A stretch of DNA of 64,000 bases from Jejudonia soesokkakensis (GTDB taxonomy: Bacteria > Bacteroidota > Bacteroidia > Flavobacteriales > Flavobacteriaceae): positions 124,001-188,000 of the forward strand of contig NZ_JBHTBN010000001.1 in NCBI RefSeq assembly GCF_042664795.1. The letters run 5' to 3'. Positions 52,827 through 60,326 of this stretch are shown here, one piece after another. The position numbers and the translations under genes were made by a program. Each line of letters begins with the position of its first letter. Position 1 is the stretch's first letter. The notes under the pieces were generated by a model, which was not told the origin of the DNA, did no database searches, and saw nothing but the letters and a program-made list of their open reading frames with translations.

Positions 52827-53231
52827 TTATCTAAAAAGTGTCTTGTAAGCATCCCAATTTTGGTAAATTAAGCAGGCATTAACTATTGCAACAACCAAAG
52901 CTGGTCCTATGTTTGGAAAATTTACCATTAGGTGAAAAGCTACAATATTTATTGAAATAGGGACCAGCATTACCAAGGCAAAAGGCACCCATTTTTTTAA
53001 AACGAGAAGTAACCCCACAATTACTTCGGTGGCTCCAACCATATTCATAATGTATCCATATCCTGCACCAACATCTCCATGTCCAGAAAATCGTAATGCT
53101 TTAAAGAGATGGTCTGCTTCGGGATACCCTGTAAAATCGAAATCTGGCATGAACCAGAAAAATTTATTTAAACCAAACGCCAAAAGCAATAGTCCTAGTC
53201 CAATTCGTAGGACAAGATGAAAAATTTTCAT
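52827..53231 (-). CDS. DoxX-like four-helix membrane protein (copy B)
   Basis: The protein has 134 residues and four hydrophobic segments. It is a paralogue of the gene at 49256-49630 (shared KKWVPFAL, PISINI and FHL block). The N-terminus LVLRIGLGLLLLAFGLNKFF is typical of DoxX. It lies 57 bases upstream of the diheme cytochrome in the same orientation. A link to cytochrome-based electron transfer is inferred only from position. Confidence 0.8.
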   Translation of the reverse strand: MKIFHLVLRIGLGLLLLAFGLNKFFWFMPDFDFTGYPEADHLFKALRFSGHGDVGAGYGYIMNMVGATEVIVGLLLVLKKWVPFALVMLVPISINIVAFHLMVNFPNIGPALVVAIVNACLIYQNWDAYKTLFR

Positions 53232-53299
53232 GAGTAGTGTTTTTTAGTTGATACCATCAATAAGACGCACCCAATATAAAACACTTACAAAATAGTACC

Positions 53300-54289
53300 C
53301 TAAATCAATTTGTTTTCAACCAGATACTCTGCAATTTGTATCGCATTGGTTGCAGCACCTTTTCGTAAATTATCGCTCACAATCCACATATTTAATGTGT
53401 TGGGCTGTGTTTCGTCTCTTCGAAGTCTACCTACAAAAACATCATCCTTACCATTGGCATACATTGGCATTGGATAGGTATTGGTATCTGGGTTGTCCTG
53501 TAGCGTAATTCCGGGAGTGTCATTAAGCATTTTTCTCACTTCGGTCAGCTCAAAATCAGCATGAAACTCAACATTAACCGATTCGCTATGTCCTCCAGCT
53601 GTGGGGATACGAACCGCTGTAGCAGAAACTGAAAAAGTTCGATCATTCAAAATTTTTTGTGGCTCTCTCGCAAGTTTCATTTCTTCCTTTGTATAGCCGT
53701 TAGCCTCAAAAACATCACAGTGGGGGATCGCATTTTTATGAATCGGATACGGATATGCCATTTCTCCTTTAGTGCCTGTAATTTCATTTTCTAATTGCTG
53801 CACTGCTTTTACCCCAGTTCCAGAAACAGACTGATAGGTAGATACAATCACACGACGCATCTTATATTTTCTATGTAGTGGCGCTAATGCCATTACCATT
53901 TGTATAGTTGAACAATTGGGATTGGCAATTATTTTATCTAAAGCTGTTAATTCTTTTGCATTGATTTCTGGCACTACTAACTTTTTATCCTGATCCATTC
54001 TCCAGGCCGATGAATTGTCAACGACGGTGATTCCAGCGGCAGCAAATTTAGGAGCCCATTCTTTTGAAGTGTCACCCCCTGCAGAAAAAATAGCAATCGC
54101 TGGTTTTGCATCTATGGCATCCTGCATGCCTACAATTTTCACTGGCTTTTCTTTAAATAGGATTTCTTTTCCAACAGACTTTTCAGACGCTACTGGAAGC
54201 AGTTCTGTTACAGGAAAATTTCGTTCCTCTAAAACTTTTAACAACACGGTGCCCACCATTCCTGTCGCACCTACAACAGCTATTTTCAT
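53300..54289 (-). CDS. asd: Aspartate-semialdehyde dehydrogenase
   Basis: NADP-dependent reduction of aspartyl phosphate in lysine/threonine/methionine and diaminopimelate synthesis. The product has 329 residues. The nucleotide-binding motif is VVGATGMVGTVLLKVL, the catalytic Cys (about 126) is in NPNCSTIQMV, and the catalytic His is in VRIPTAGGHSESVNV. ATG 54289 (MKIAVVGATG) is the conventional start. The neighbours mscL, alr and tdk follow the usual flavobacterial order. Confidence 0.96.
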   Translation of the reverse strand: MKIAVVGATGMVGTVLLKVLEERNFPVTELLPVASEKSVGKEILFKEKPVKIVGMQDAIDAKPAIAIFSAGGDTSKEWAPKFAAAGITVVDNSSAWRMDQDKKLVVPEINAKELTALDKIIANPNCSTIQMVMALAPLHRKYKMRRVIVSTYQSVSGTGVKAVQQLENEITGTKGEMAYPYPIHKNAIPHCDVFEANGYTKEEMKLAREPQKILNDRTFSVSATAVRIPTAGGHSESVNVEFHADFELTEVRKMLNDTPGITLQDNPDTNTYPMPMYANGKDDVFVGRLRRDETQPNTLNMWIVSDNLRKGAATNAIQIAEYLVENKLI

Positions 54290-54306
54290 GGTCAATAAAT
54301 TTTAGT

Positions 54307-54314
54307 CAAAAGTA
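54307..54314 (-). promoter_or_regulatory. Putative -7 box (TACTTTTG) for asd
   Basis: Minus-strand TACTTTTG matches TAnnTTTG, 17 bases before ATG 54289. Confidence 0.5.
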
Positions 54315-54359
54315 CTATTTAAGATTTAAATCTTTCCGAATTAAAAAAACAAAAAAAAG

Positions 54360-54387
54360 ACCCTCCATAGCCTTGGCTATAGAGGGT
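54360..54387 (-). terminator. Intrinsic terminator after mscL
   Basis: Stem ACCCTCCATAGCC/GGCTATAGAGGGT with one internal mismatch and a 2-base loop, followed on the minus strand by CTTTTTTTTGTTTTT. Confidence 0.85.
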
Positions 54388-54421
54388 TTAATTATACAAA
54401 AGTAATGTAGCGGTGCGCTAT

Positions 54422-54832
54422 TTATTTTTTAAGAGCATCACGTATCTCTTTTAATAAATCAATTTCGGTTGGGCCAGGAGGTGGTGCTGGAGCTTCAGCT
54501 TCTTTCTTTTTACGAACCTTAGCGTATGCTTTTACAATCATAAACAGTACAAAGCCTACAATAATTAAGTTAATAATGGCATTTACCCATTTTCCATACA
54601 TGACTGCATTTTCTGGTTTTTCAACAGTTCCGTCTGCTGCAACTACCGCTTCAGAAAGTACATATTTCATATCGGCAAAATCGATACCGCCAGCGAAATG
54701 ACCTACTACTGGCATCATAATATCGCTCACAAAACCATTTACTACAAGGCCTACAGCCCCTGCAAGAATAACGGCTACCGCAAGGTCGATCACGTTGCCC
54801 GTCATAATAAAATCCCTGAATTCTTTTAACAT
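54422..54832 (-). CDS. mscL: Large-conductance mechanosensitive channel
   Basis: The protein has 136 residues with two membrane helices: TM1 VIDLAVAVILAGAVGLVVNG with its GxxGxxV-like packing, and TM2 AIINLIIVGFVLFMIVK. The N-terminus LKEFRDFIMTGN is typical, and the C-terminus is a Lys/Glu helix ending in EIDLLKEIRDALKK. It opens under hypo-osmotic shock to release solutes. Confidence 0.96.
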   Translation of the reverse strand: MLKEFRDFIMTGNVIDLAVAVILAGAVGLVVNGFVSDIMMPVVGHFAGGIDFADMKYVLSEAVVAADGTVEKPENAVMYGKWVNAIINLIIVGFVLFMIVKAYAKVRKKKEAEAPAPPPGPTEIDLLKEIRDALKK

Positions 54833-54913
54833 GTTTTAGTTGATTAAGAGTTAATAGATTTCTAAAATACTAAAAACGTAAATACTTTTGTACAATCGTA
54901 AGAGGATTGGAGC

Positions 54914-56023
54914 CTATTTTCGACAAACAACACGTTTTACTCGTTGAGAAATAGCTGTGAGTAGTTCGTAGGGGATAGAATGAATCACTTCGGAAAGTGC
55001 TTCGGCTGTAGGAGCATTTCCAAAAACAATCACCTCATCGCCTTCTTTACATTCTATTTTCGAAATATCGACCATGATCATATCCATACAAACATTACCT
55101 ACAATAGGTGCTTTTTGACCATGAATAGAAACCCATCCCTTTCCATTTCCATACCCTCTGCTTATGCCATCTGCATGTCCAATAGGCAAGGTGGCGGTTT
55201 GCATAGCTTGAGGAGCGATAAAGGCTCTGTTATATCCTACAGACTCTCCAGCAGCAATAGTATGAATTTGAGAAATCACCGTTTTTAAGGTAGCTACAGG
55301 TTTTAAATTGGCAGTTTCCTGTACGTCATTTCCAAAACCATACAATCCAATTCCAGTGCGTACCATATCGTATTGTGCTTCAGGAAAATTAATAATTCCT
55401 GAAGTATTTAAAGTGTGTTTAAGAAATGGATAAGGTAGTATTTCTGAAAGAGCTTCGGAAAGTACCGCAAATTCTTTTAATTGTTGTTTTGTAAACGCAG
55501 CCTCTGAAGCATCTTCACTCGCTGCTAAATGTGAAAATACAGAACGTACCTTAATACTTTCGGTACTAGCAAGTATGTGAGTAATATCTGAAACAGCTTT
55601 AGAAGCAAAACCCAACCTGTTGAGTCCTGTGTTAAATTTTAAATGTATAGGGTAGTTGGTTTGATTTTTATGTTCAGCAAAGGAAATAAATTCATTGAGC
55701 ATCTTTTCAGAATAGATACTTGGCTCGAGACACCTGTTTACAATCACATCAAAATTTTCAGGAAGCGGGTGTAATACTAAAATAGGTGTTTCAATTCCAG
55801 CATTTCTTAAGGCCTCTCCTTCGCTGGCATAGGCTACTGCAAAATAAGAAACGTTTAATTTGATCAATTCTTTCGCAACTTCTACAGCTTCGCTTCCATA
55901 TCCAAATGCTTTTACTACAGCTAAAACTTTCGTTTTGGGATTCAGCTTCGAGGTAATGTAATTATAATTGTGAGCAAGGGCGTTGAGGTCGATCTCAAGA
56001 ATGGTTTCGGTAGCTTTTGCCAT
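54914..56023 (-). CDS. alr: Alanine racemase
   Basis: PLP enzyme giving D-alanine for peptidoglycan. It has 369 residues. The PLP-lysine (about Lys38) is in LAVVKAFGYGSEAVEVA. The C-terminal domain holds GYNRAF (active-site Tyr), PIGHADGISRGYGN and NVCMDMIMVD. It is stand-alone, not fused to MurF as in Bacteroides. The start overlaps the tdk stop by one base, indicating translational coupling. Confidence 0.95.
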   Translation of the reverse strand: MAKATETILEIDLNALAHNYNYITSKLNPKTKVLAVVKAFGYGSEAVEVAKELIKLNVSYFAVAYASEGEALRNAGIETPILVLHPLPENFDVIVNRCLEPSIYSEKMLNEFISFAEHKNQTNYPIHLKFNTGLNRLGFASKAVSDITHILASTESIKVRSVFSHLAASEDASEAAFTKQQLKEFAVLSEALSEILPYPFLKHTLNTSGIINFPEAQYDMVRTGIGLYGFGNDVQETANLKPVATLKTVISQIHTIAAGESVGYNRAFIAPQAMQTATLPIGHADGISRGYGNGKGWVSIHGQKAPIVGNVCMDMIMVDISKIECKEGDEVIVFGNAPTAEALSEVIHSIPYELLTAISQRVKRVVCRK

Positions 56024-56661
56024 TACGCCTGCTTTTTGGTAGGAATTTCCTGAGGGTCCTGCACATTCATTTTCTTCACTTTTTCACGAAGCATCGCCTT
56101 ATAAAAAGCGGCACGACTTAGGGGTTCGTATTCTTCAGTCTCTCCCAGTAACACCAAATCGTCACTTTGTGCTTTTCTATAACTGTAATTAGCTAGGTTT
56201 CCTGTGCGTGTGCAAACGGCATGTACTTTGGTAACATATTCGGCTGTGGCCATCAAAGCTGGCATAGGCCCAAACGGATTCCCTTTAAAATCCATATCAA
56301 GTCCGGCGACAATCACCCGAACACCTCTGTTTGCAAGATCGTTACAGACCTTTACGATCTCATCGTCAAAAAATTGAGCTTCGTCAATTCCTACTACGTC
56401 GCAGTTATCTGCCAAGATGGGGATATTGGCTGCCGCAGGAACAGGTGTTGAACGTATTTCATTACTATCGTGCGAAACGACCATGTCTTCATCATAGCGC
56501 ACGTCGACATTGGGTTTAAAAATTTCAACTCGCTGTCGCGCAAATTTTGCTCGTTTTAAACGACGAATTAGTTCTTCCGTTTTACCCGAAAACATAGAGC
56601 CGCAGATCACTTCGATCCAGCCAAATTGCTCTTTCTGATTTACGGTATTTTCGAGAAACAT
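56023..56661 (-). CDS. tdk: Thymidine kinase
   Basis: The protein has 212 residues. The P loop GSMFSGKTEE is at about 21-30, the Walker B/DEAQ region is GIDEAQFFDDE, and the lasso/substrate region is GLDMDFKGNPFGP. The structural zinc site of the family normally uses four Cys; here the corresponding segment reads KVHAVCTRTGNLANYSYRK and the second CxxC is absent, so zinc may not bind. The alr gene follows with a 1-base overlap. Confidence 0.94.
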   Translation of the reverse strand: MFLENTVNQKEQFGWIEVICGSMFSGKTEELIRRLKRAKFARQRVEIFKPNVDVRYDEDMVVSHDSNEIRSTPVPAAANIPILADNCDVVGIDEAQFFDDEIVKVCNDLANRGVRVIVAGLDMDFKGNPFGPMPALMATAEYVTKVHAVCTRTGNLANYSYRKAQSDDLVLLGETEEYEPLSRAAFYKAMLREKVKKMNVQDPQEIPTKKQA

Positions 56662-56761
56662 AGTAGTGGTGTTAGAATAAAACTAAAATCTTTGACGTTT
56701 ATTGAAAGGATGCGTAAATTTATAAAAACAAAAACACAAAAGCGCGGTAATTTTAAAAGTT

Positions 56762-57559
56762 ATGAAGAAAGAAATTCAAGAGAAGATAAAAGCACTGGCA
56801 ACACAGTTACTTGCAGAAAGTACGACCGAAACAACTTCGAATCTAAAAAATCGAGTGGCTGCATTGTATGAAAATTTAAGCGTGTTAGCATATCTAGAAT
56901 CTCAAATTGAACCTTCTGAAACATTTTCTGAACAAACAATATCAAAGGATTCAAAAAGTTATCGAGAAGCGAATTGGTTTGTGGAGCCAGAGCCTGTGCC
57001 TCGCCCAGAGCACAAAGAGGAATTGGTAGAACCACTTATGGAAAAGATCAAAGATCTGGTCGCTCAAATGCCAGAAGAATCACAGCAAATGGATGCATTG
57101 CTAGAAGAAATTCTCCCTAAAAAGAAATATATAAAAAATGACCTAGAAGAATTCGCAGCCAATTATCAGCAAACACCCACCTTTGAAAGAAAAGCAAGTC
57201 CGTCATCACCTCCGATATTGTCAGAAAGAGAGCCGGCAAAAAGTAAGGATATGCCAAAAAAATCTGATGATCTGGTAGGAGAAACAATATCACAGCCAGA
57301 CAGACCAAGATCCATCAATGATTCGGTGCAGAAAGGGTTAAAAATTGGTTTAAATGATCGATTGGCTTTTGTAAAACACTTATTTGACGGGAAGACAGAG
57401 GACTATACTCGCGTACTTTCACAAATAGATACGATGAACTCCTGGGAAGAAGCTGCCACTTTTATAAAAGGAAAAGTAAAACCAGACTATAATTACTGGA
57501 TGGGCAAAGAAGAATACAGTGAACGTTTTATGAATCTTGTCGAAAAAAGTTTTTCGTAA
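56762..57559 (+). CDS. Conserved hypothetical acidic protein
   Basis: The protein has 265 residues with no signal peptide or membrane helix. The N-terminus (MKKEIQEKIKALATQLLAES) is helical and followed by a Glu/Pro-rich, probably disordered middle (about 60-180). A basic-acidic conserved C-terminal domain (about 190-265) has NDRLAFVKHLFDGKTEDYTR and NYWMGKEEYSERFMNLV. I do not recognise the family. It is directly followed (0 bases) by the DoxX-like gene and is divergent from tdk. Confidence 0.7.
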   Translation: MKKEIQEKIKALATQLLAESTTETTSNLKNRVAALYENLSVLAYLESQIEPSETFSEQTISKDSKSYREANWFVEPEPVPRPEHKEELVEPLMEKIKDLVAQMPEESQQMDALLEEILPKKKYIKNDLEEFAANYQQTPTFERKASPSSPPILSEREPAKSKDMPKKSDDLVGETISQPDRPRSINDSVQKGLKIGLNDRLAFVKHLFDGKTEDYTRVLSQIDTMNSWEEAATFIKGKVKPDYNYWMGKEEYSERFMNLVEKSFS

Positions 57560-57919
57560 ATGAGAACCCAAAAGAGTATCTACTGGATTGCAACAGCAGC
57601 ACTTTGCCTGCTTTTTTTGTATTCTGCAGGGATGTATTTTATAAACACGGAGATGGTCAAAGGCTTTTTTAAATCATTTAACTATCCTTCTTATCTCGTC
57701 ATTCCGTTAGCGATTGCTAAAGTAGTAGCAGTAGGTATGATCGTATGGCGTAAAAGCAAATGGTTGACCGAATGGGCCTATGCAGGGTTATTTTTTGACT
57801 TAATTTTGGCTTTTTTAGCACACTATAAGGCAGCCGATGGCGGAACGATTTTACCACTTGTAGGTATGATTGTACTGCTGCTTAGTTATTTATTCGGAAA
57901 GGACGTGAGGTATAACTAA
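57560..57919 (+). CDS. DoxX-like four-helix membrane protein (third paralogue type)
   Basis: The protein has 119 residues and four hydrophobic segments, for example YWIATAALCLLFLYSAGMYF and IPLAIAKVVAVGMIVWR. It is related only distantly to the two DoxX-like proteins at 49-53 kb. ATG 57560 follows the previous stop codon immediately, so the pair is co-translated. The function is unknown. Confidence 0.75.
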   Translation: MRTQKSIYWIATAALCLLFLYSAGMYFINTEMVKGFFKSFNYPSYLVIPLAIAKVVAVGMIVWRKSKWLTEWAYAGLFFDLILAFLAHYKAADGGTILPLVGMIVLLLSYLFGKDVRYN

Positions 57920-58013
57920 TGTAGAAAATAGAAATTGAGGAGCGCTCGTTCGCTTTGCTCACTGAATAAATAAATTTTTATTTAAATTATTTCCAACAAC
58001 CAACAATTAACCT

Positions 58014-58685
58014 GTGTCAAAACTTTACCTTGTACCTACTCCCATCGGAAACTTAAAAGACATGACCTTTCGTGCTGTTGAAGTACTACAGGAGGTAGAT
58101 CTTATTCTTGCTGAAGACACCCGCACCAGTGGAAAACTCCTTAAACATTTTGAAATCACCACCCATATGCAGTCACACCACATGCATAATGAACACAAAA
58201 CTACTGAAGGAATTGTAAAAAGAATTCAGGCAGGTGAAACGGTGGCATTAATCAGCGATGCAGGAACCCCTGCAATAAGCGACCCTGGATTTTTGTTAAC
58301 CAGAGCGTGCGTAGAGGCTGGAATAGAAGTTGATTGTTTACCTGGCGCCACAGCTTTTGTGCCAGCGCTTGTCAACAGCGGATTACCAAATGATAAATTT
58401 GTATTTGAAGGATTTCTTCCCGTTAAAAAAGGGCGTCAGACTCGATTAGTAGCACTCGCCGAAGAAACTCGAACCCTAATTTTTTATGAATCTCCTCACA
58501 AACTGGTAAAGACCCTTACTCACTTTTCCGAATATTTTGGGGAAGACCGAAAAGTTTCGGTTTCGCGTGAACTATCAAAACTGCACGAAGAAACGATACG
58601 AGGCACACTTTCTGAAGTAATCGAATATTTTACAAATAAACCACCCAAGGGAGAATTGGTTATAGTGGCAGAGGGGAAGCGATAG
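58014..58685 (+). CDS. rsmI: 16S rRNA 2'-O-ribose C1402 methyltransferase
   Basis: SAM-dependent methyltransferase of the tetrapyrrole-methylase fold. It has 223 residues, the short form seen in Bacteroidetes. GTG start 58014 gives the standard N-terminus SKLYLVPTPIGNLKDMT. Motifs are ILAEDTRTSGKLLKHF, LISDAGTPAISDPG and PGATAFVPALVNSGLPND. It overlaps the next gene by one base (TAGTG). Confidence 0.94.
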   Translation: MSKLYLVPTPIGNLKDMTFRAVEVLQEVDLILAEDTRTSGKLLKHFEITTHMQSHHMHNEHKTTEGIVKRIQAGETVALISDAGTPAISDPGFLLTRACVEAGIEVDCLPGATAFVPALVNSGLPNDKFVFEGFLPVKKGRQTRLVALAEETRTLIFYESPHKLVKTLTHFSEYFGEDRKVSVSRELSKLHEETIRGTLSEVIEYFTNKPPKGELVIVAEGKR

Positions 58686-59260
58686 TGAAACAGTTACTTT
58701 CAGAAATAAGAAACTGTACTGTTTGCAAAGTTCATTTACCTTTGGGACCCAGACCTATTATTGAAGCAGCCTCTAATTCAAAAATCATTTTAATAAGTCA
58801 GGCGCCCGGTCGTATTGTTCATGAAAGCGGGATAGCGTGGGCAGATCAAAGTGGTAAAAAATTGAGAGAGTGGTTGGGAGTTGACGAAGCTACTTTTTAT
58901 AATACTACTAATTTTGCGATCCTCCCTATGGGTTTTTGCTATCCTGGCAAGGCAAAAACTGGCGATGCGCCACCAAGAAAAGAATGTGCTCCTCTGTGGC
59001 ATGACGATGTGCTTTCAGAATTAAATAATGTAAAACTTACGTTGTTGATTGGTTCGTATGCTACAGCCTATTATTTGCCAGGAGAAAAGAATAACCTTAC
59101 CCATAAGGCCAATCATTATCAGGAATATTTACCTACCTATTGGCCTTTGCCACATCCTTCGCCTGTGAATAGATTTTGGCGTGCTAAAAACCCTTGGTTT
59201 GAGAAAAATATCGTACCTGAGCTTCAGAAAAAGATTAAAGAGATATTGGCTAGAAGCTAG
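58685..59260 (+). CDS. Uracil-DNA glycosylase superfamily protein
   Basis: The protein has 191 residues. The UDG-fold motifs are LISQAPGRIVHESGIAWADQ (catalytic loop region) and PLPHPSPVNRFWRAKNPWF (motif with HPSP). An N-terminal CTVC pair is present, but there is no clear four-Cys Fe-S cluster as in family 4. It probably removes uracil or another deaminated base from DNA. The start is GTG overlapping rsmI. The stop codon lies inside a 7-bp tandem repeat. Confidence 0.8.
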   Translation: MKQLLSEIRNCTVCKVHLPLGPRPIIEAASNSKIILISQAPGRIVHESGIAWADQSGKKLREWLGVDEATFYNTTNFAILPMGFCYPGKAKTGDAPPRKECAPLWHDDVLSELNNVKLTLLIGSYATAYYLPGEKNNLTHKANHYQEYLPTYWPLPHPSPVNRFWRAKNPWFEKNIVPELQKKIKEILARS

Positions 59261-59282
59261 AAGCTAGAAGCTAGAAGCTAGA
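59249..59282 (+). repeat. 7-bp tandem repeat (GCTAGAA, about 4.9 copies)
   Basis: GCTAGAA occurs four times in tandem, followed by GCTAGA. The UDG-family stop codon (59258-59260) is made by the second unit. Because 7 is not a multiple of 3, copy-number change would alter only sequence near the stop. It is likely a hypervariable microsatellite. Confidence 0.9.
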
Positions 59283-59410
59283 GATAACTATTTTCAATAA
59301 ATGTAAAAGGAAAAGCTCTCACTTTTTTAAAATAACTACCATTATCAATGGGCTCTCAATGGTTATTATAATAACATTATTTTCATACTCGTCGCTCAAA
59401 CATCAAAATT

Positions 59411-59479
59411 CTATACATGTTTTCCTTTTTCCCACCCATGCTTACCAAGGTATTGTTCGCCACTTTCAACAGCGCCTTC
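59411..59479 (-). pseudogene. Remnant of a tandem copy of the AhpD-like gene
   Basis: The minus strand encodes EGAVESGEQYLGKHGWEKG then KHV and a stop (22 residues plus TAG). This matches the C-terminus of the intact gene at 59610-60200 (EGAVESGEQYLGKHGWEKG then KHQ). A stop codon occurs immediately upstream in frame and no further homology follows, so only the 3' tail survives. The sequence downstream of both copies also shares ACCATTATCAATGG (59338-59351 and 59549-59562), indicating a duplicated gene plus 3' flank later deleted internally. Confidence 0.85.
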
Positions 59480-59499
59480 CTAATTACTATAAACGGAAA

Positions 59500-59544
59500 G
59501 TTCTTGAAAATTAAAACAGGAAAAAGTTCTTAATTTTCAAGAAC
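59500..59544. repeat. 15-bp perfect inverted repeat (hairpin) between the AhpD copies
   Basis: GTTCTTGAAAATTAA (59500-59514) and its exact reverse complement (59530-59544) are separated by 15 bases. There is no T run after it, so a terminator role is uncertain. It lies in the gene-free 59261-59609 stretch that also holds the AhpD remnant. Confidence 0.75.
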
Positions 59545-59609
59545 AACCACCATTATCAATGGATTTTATTTTTTCCAACGTAACAAACTAAATCCATCAA
59601 TTAACTATT

Positions 59610-60200
59610 TTATTGATGTTTTCCTTTTTCCCAGCCGTGTTTACCTAAATACTGTTCACCACTTTCTACAGCACCTTCTTCTATAGAAGTGCCCATTGAA
59701 TCATTCCAACGGTTGAGGTAGCCAAATAAAGAAATTACGCCCAGCATTTCGACAATTTCGCCTTCGTCCCAATGTTTATAAAGGCGTTCTTTTATTTCTT
59801 CGTCAACAGCATTCGGCACTTGAGAAGCAGCTAGCGAAAAATCCAGCGCAGCTCTTTCAGCTTCTGAAAAAGAAGGGTGGGTGCGGTACTCCCAAATATT
59901 ATCCAATTGCTCCTGTTCTGCTCCGTAGCGCTCTGCAGCGCGTATGGCGTGTGCCTGGCAATATCGACAGCCCGTAGCATTACTGCTCACCCAAGCGATC
60001 ATACGCTTTAAAGCCGAAGTGACCTTTCCTTCGTTTGCCATGACTGCCTTATTGAGGTTGATAAACGCCTTACTTATCGCAGGACGACGCTGCATGGTAA
60101 GTACACTGTTTGGACAGAAGCCTAGTGTTTCATTAAAAAATTCGGCTAAAAACTGTGTTTCTGTATCGTGATCTGGATCTAAAGGAGTAACTAAAGGCAT
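59610..60200 (-). CDS. AhpD/carboxymuconolactone-decarboxylase-family peroxidase-related protein
   Basis: The protein has 196 residues. The CxxC-x-x-H motif reads GCRYCQAHAIRAAERYG (Cys78, Cys81, His84), the alkylhydroperoxidase active-site pattern, in an all-helical fold. It probably reduces hydroperoxides with a thiol partner, or is a related carboxymuconolactone-decarboxylase-like protein. It is monocistronic. The 3' side carries a degenerate second copy. Confidence 0.88.
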   Translation of the reverse strand: MPLVTPLDPDHDTETQFLAEFFNETLGFCPNSVLTMQRRPAISKAFINLNKAVMANEGKVTSALKRMIAWVSSNATGCRYCQAHAIRAAERYGAEQEQLDNIWEYRTHPSFSEAERAALDFSLAASQVPNAVDEEIKERLYKHWDEGEIVEMLGVISLFGYLNRWNDSMGTSIEEGAVESGEQYLGKHGWEKGKHQ

Positions 60201-60326
60201 GGGTTTGTTTTTTTGTTTCGGTTTCCGAAATTACGCAATTCAAATTTGAGAAAGAAGAAACATCTTTATAATTTCTATGGATCATTTTGTACATTTACTT
60301 TCTGCTCCCCATAATTCATACCATAC

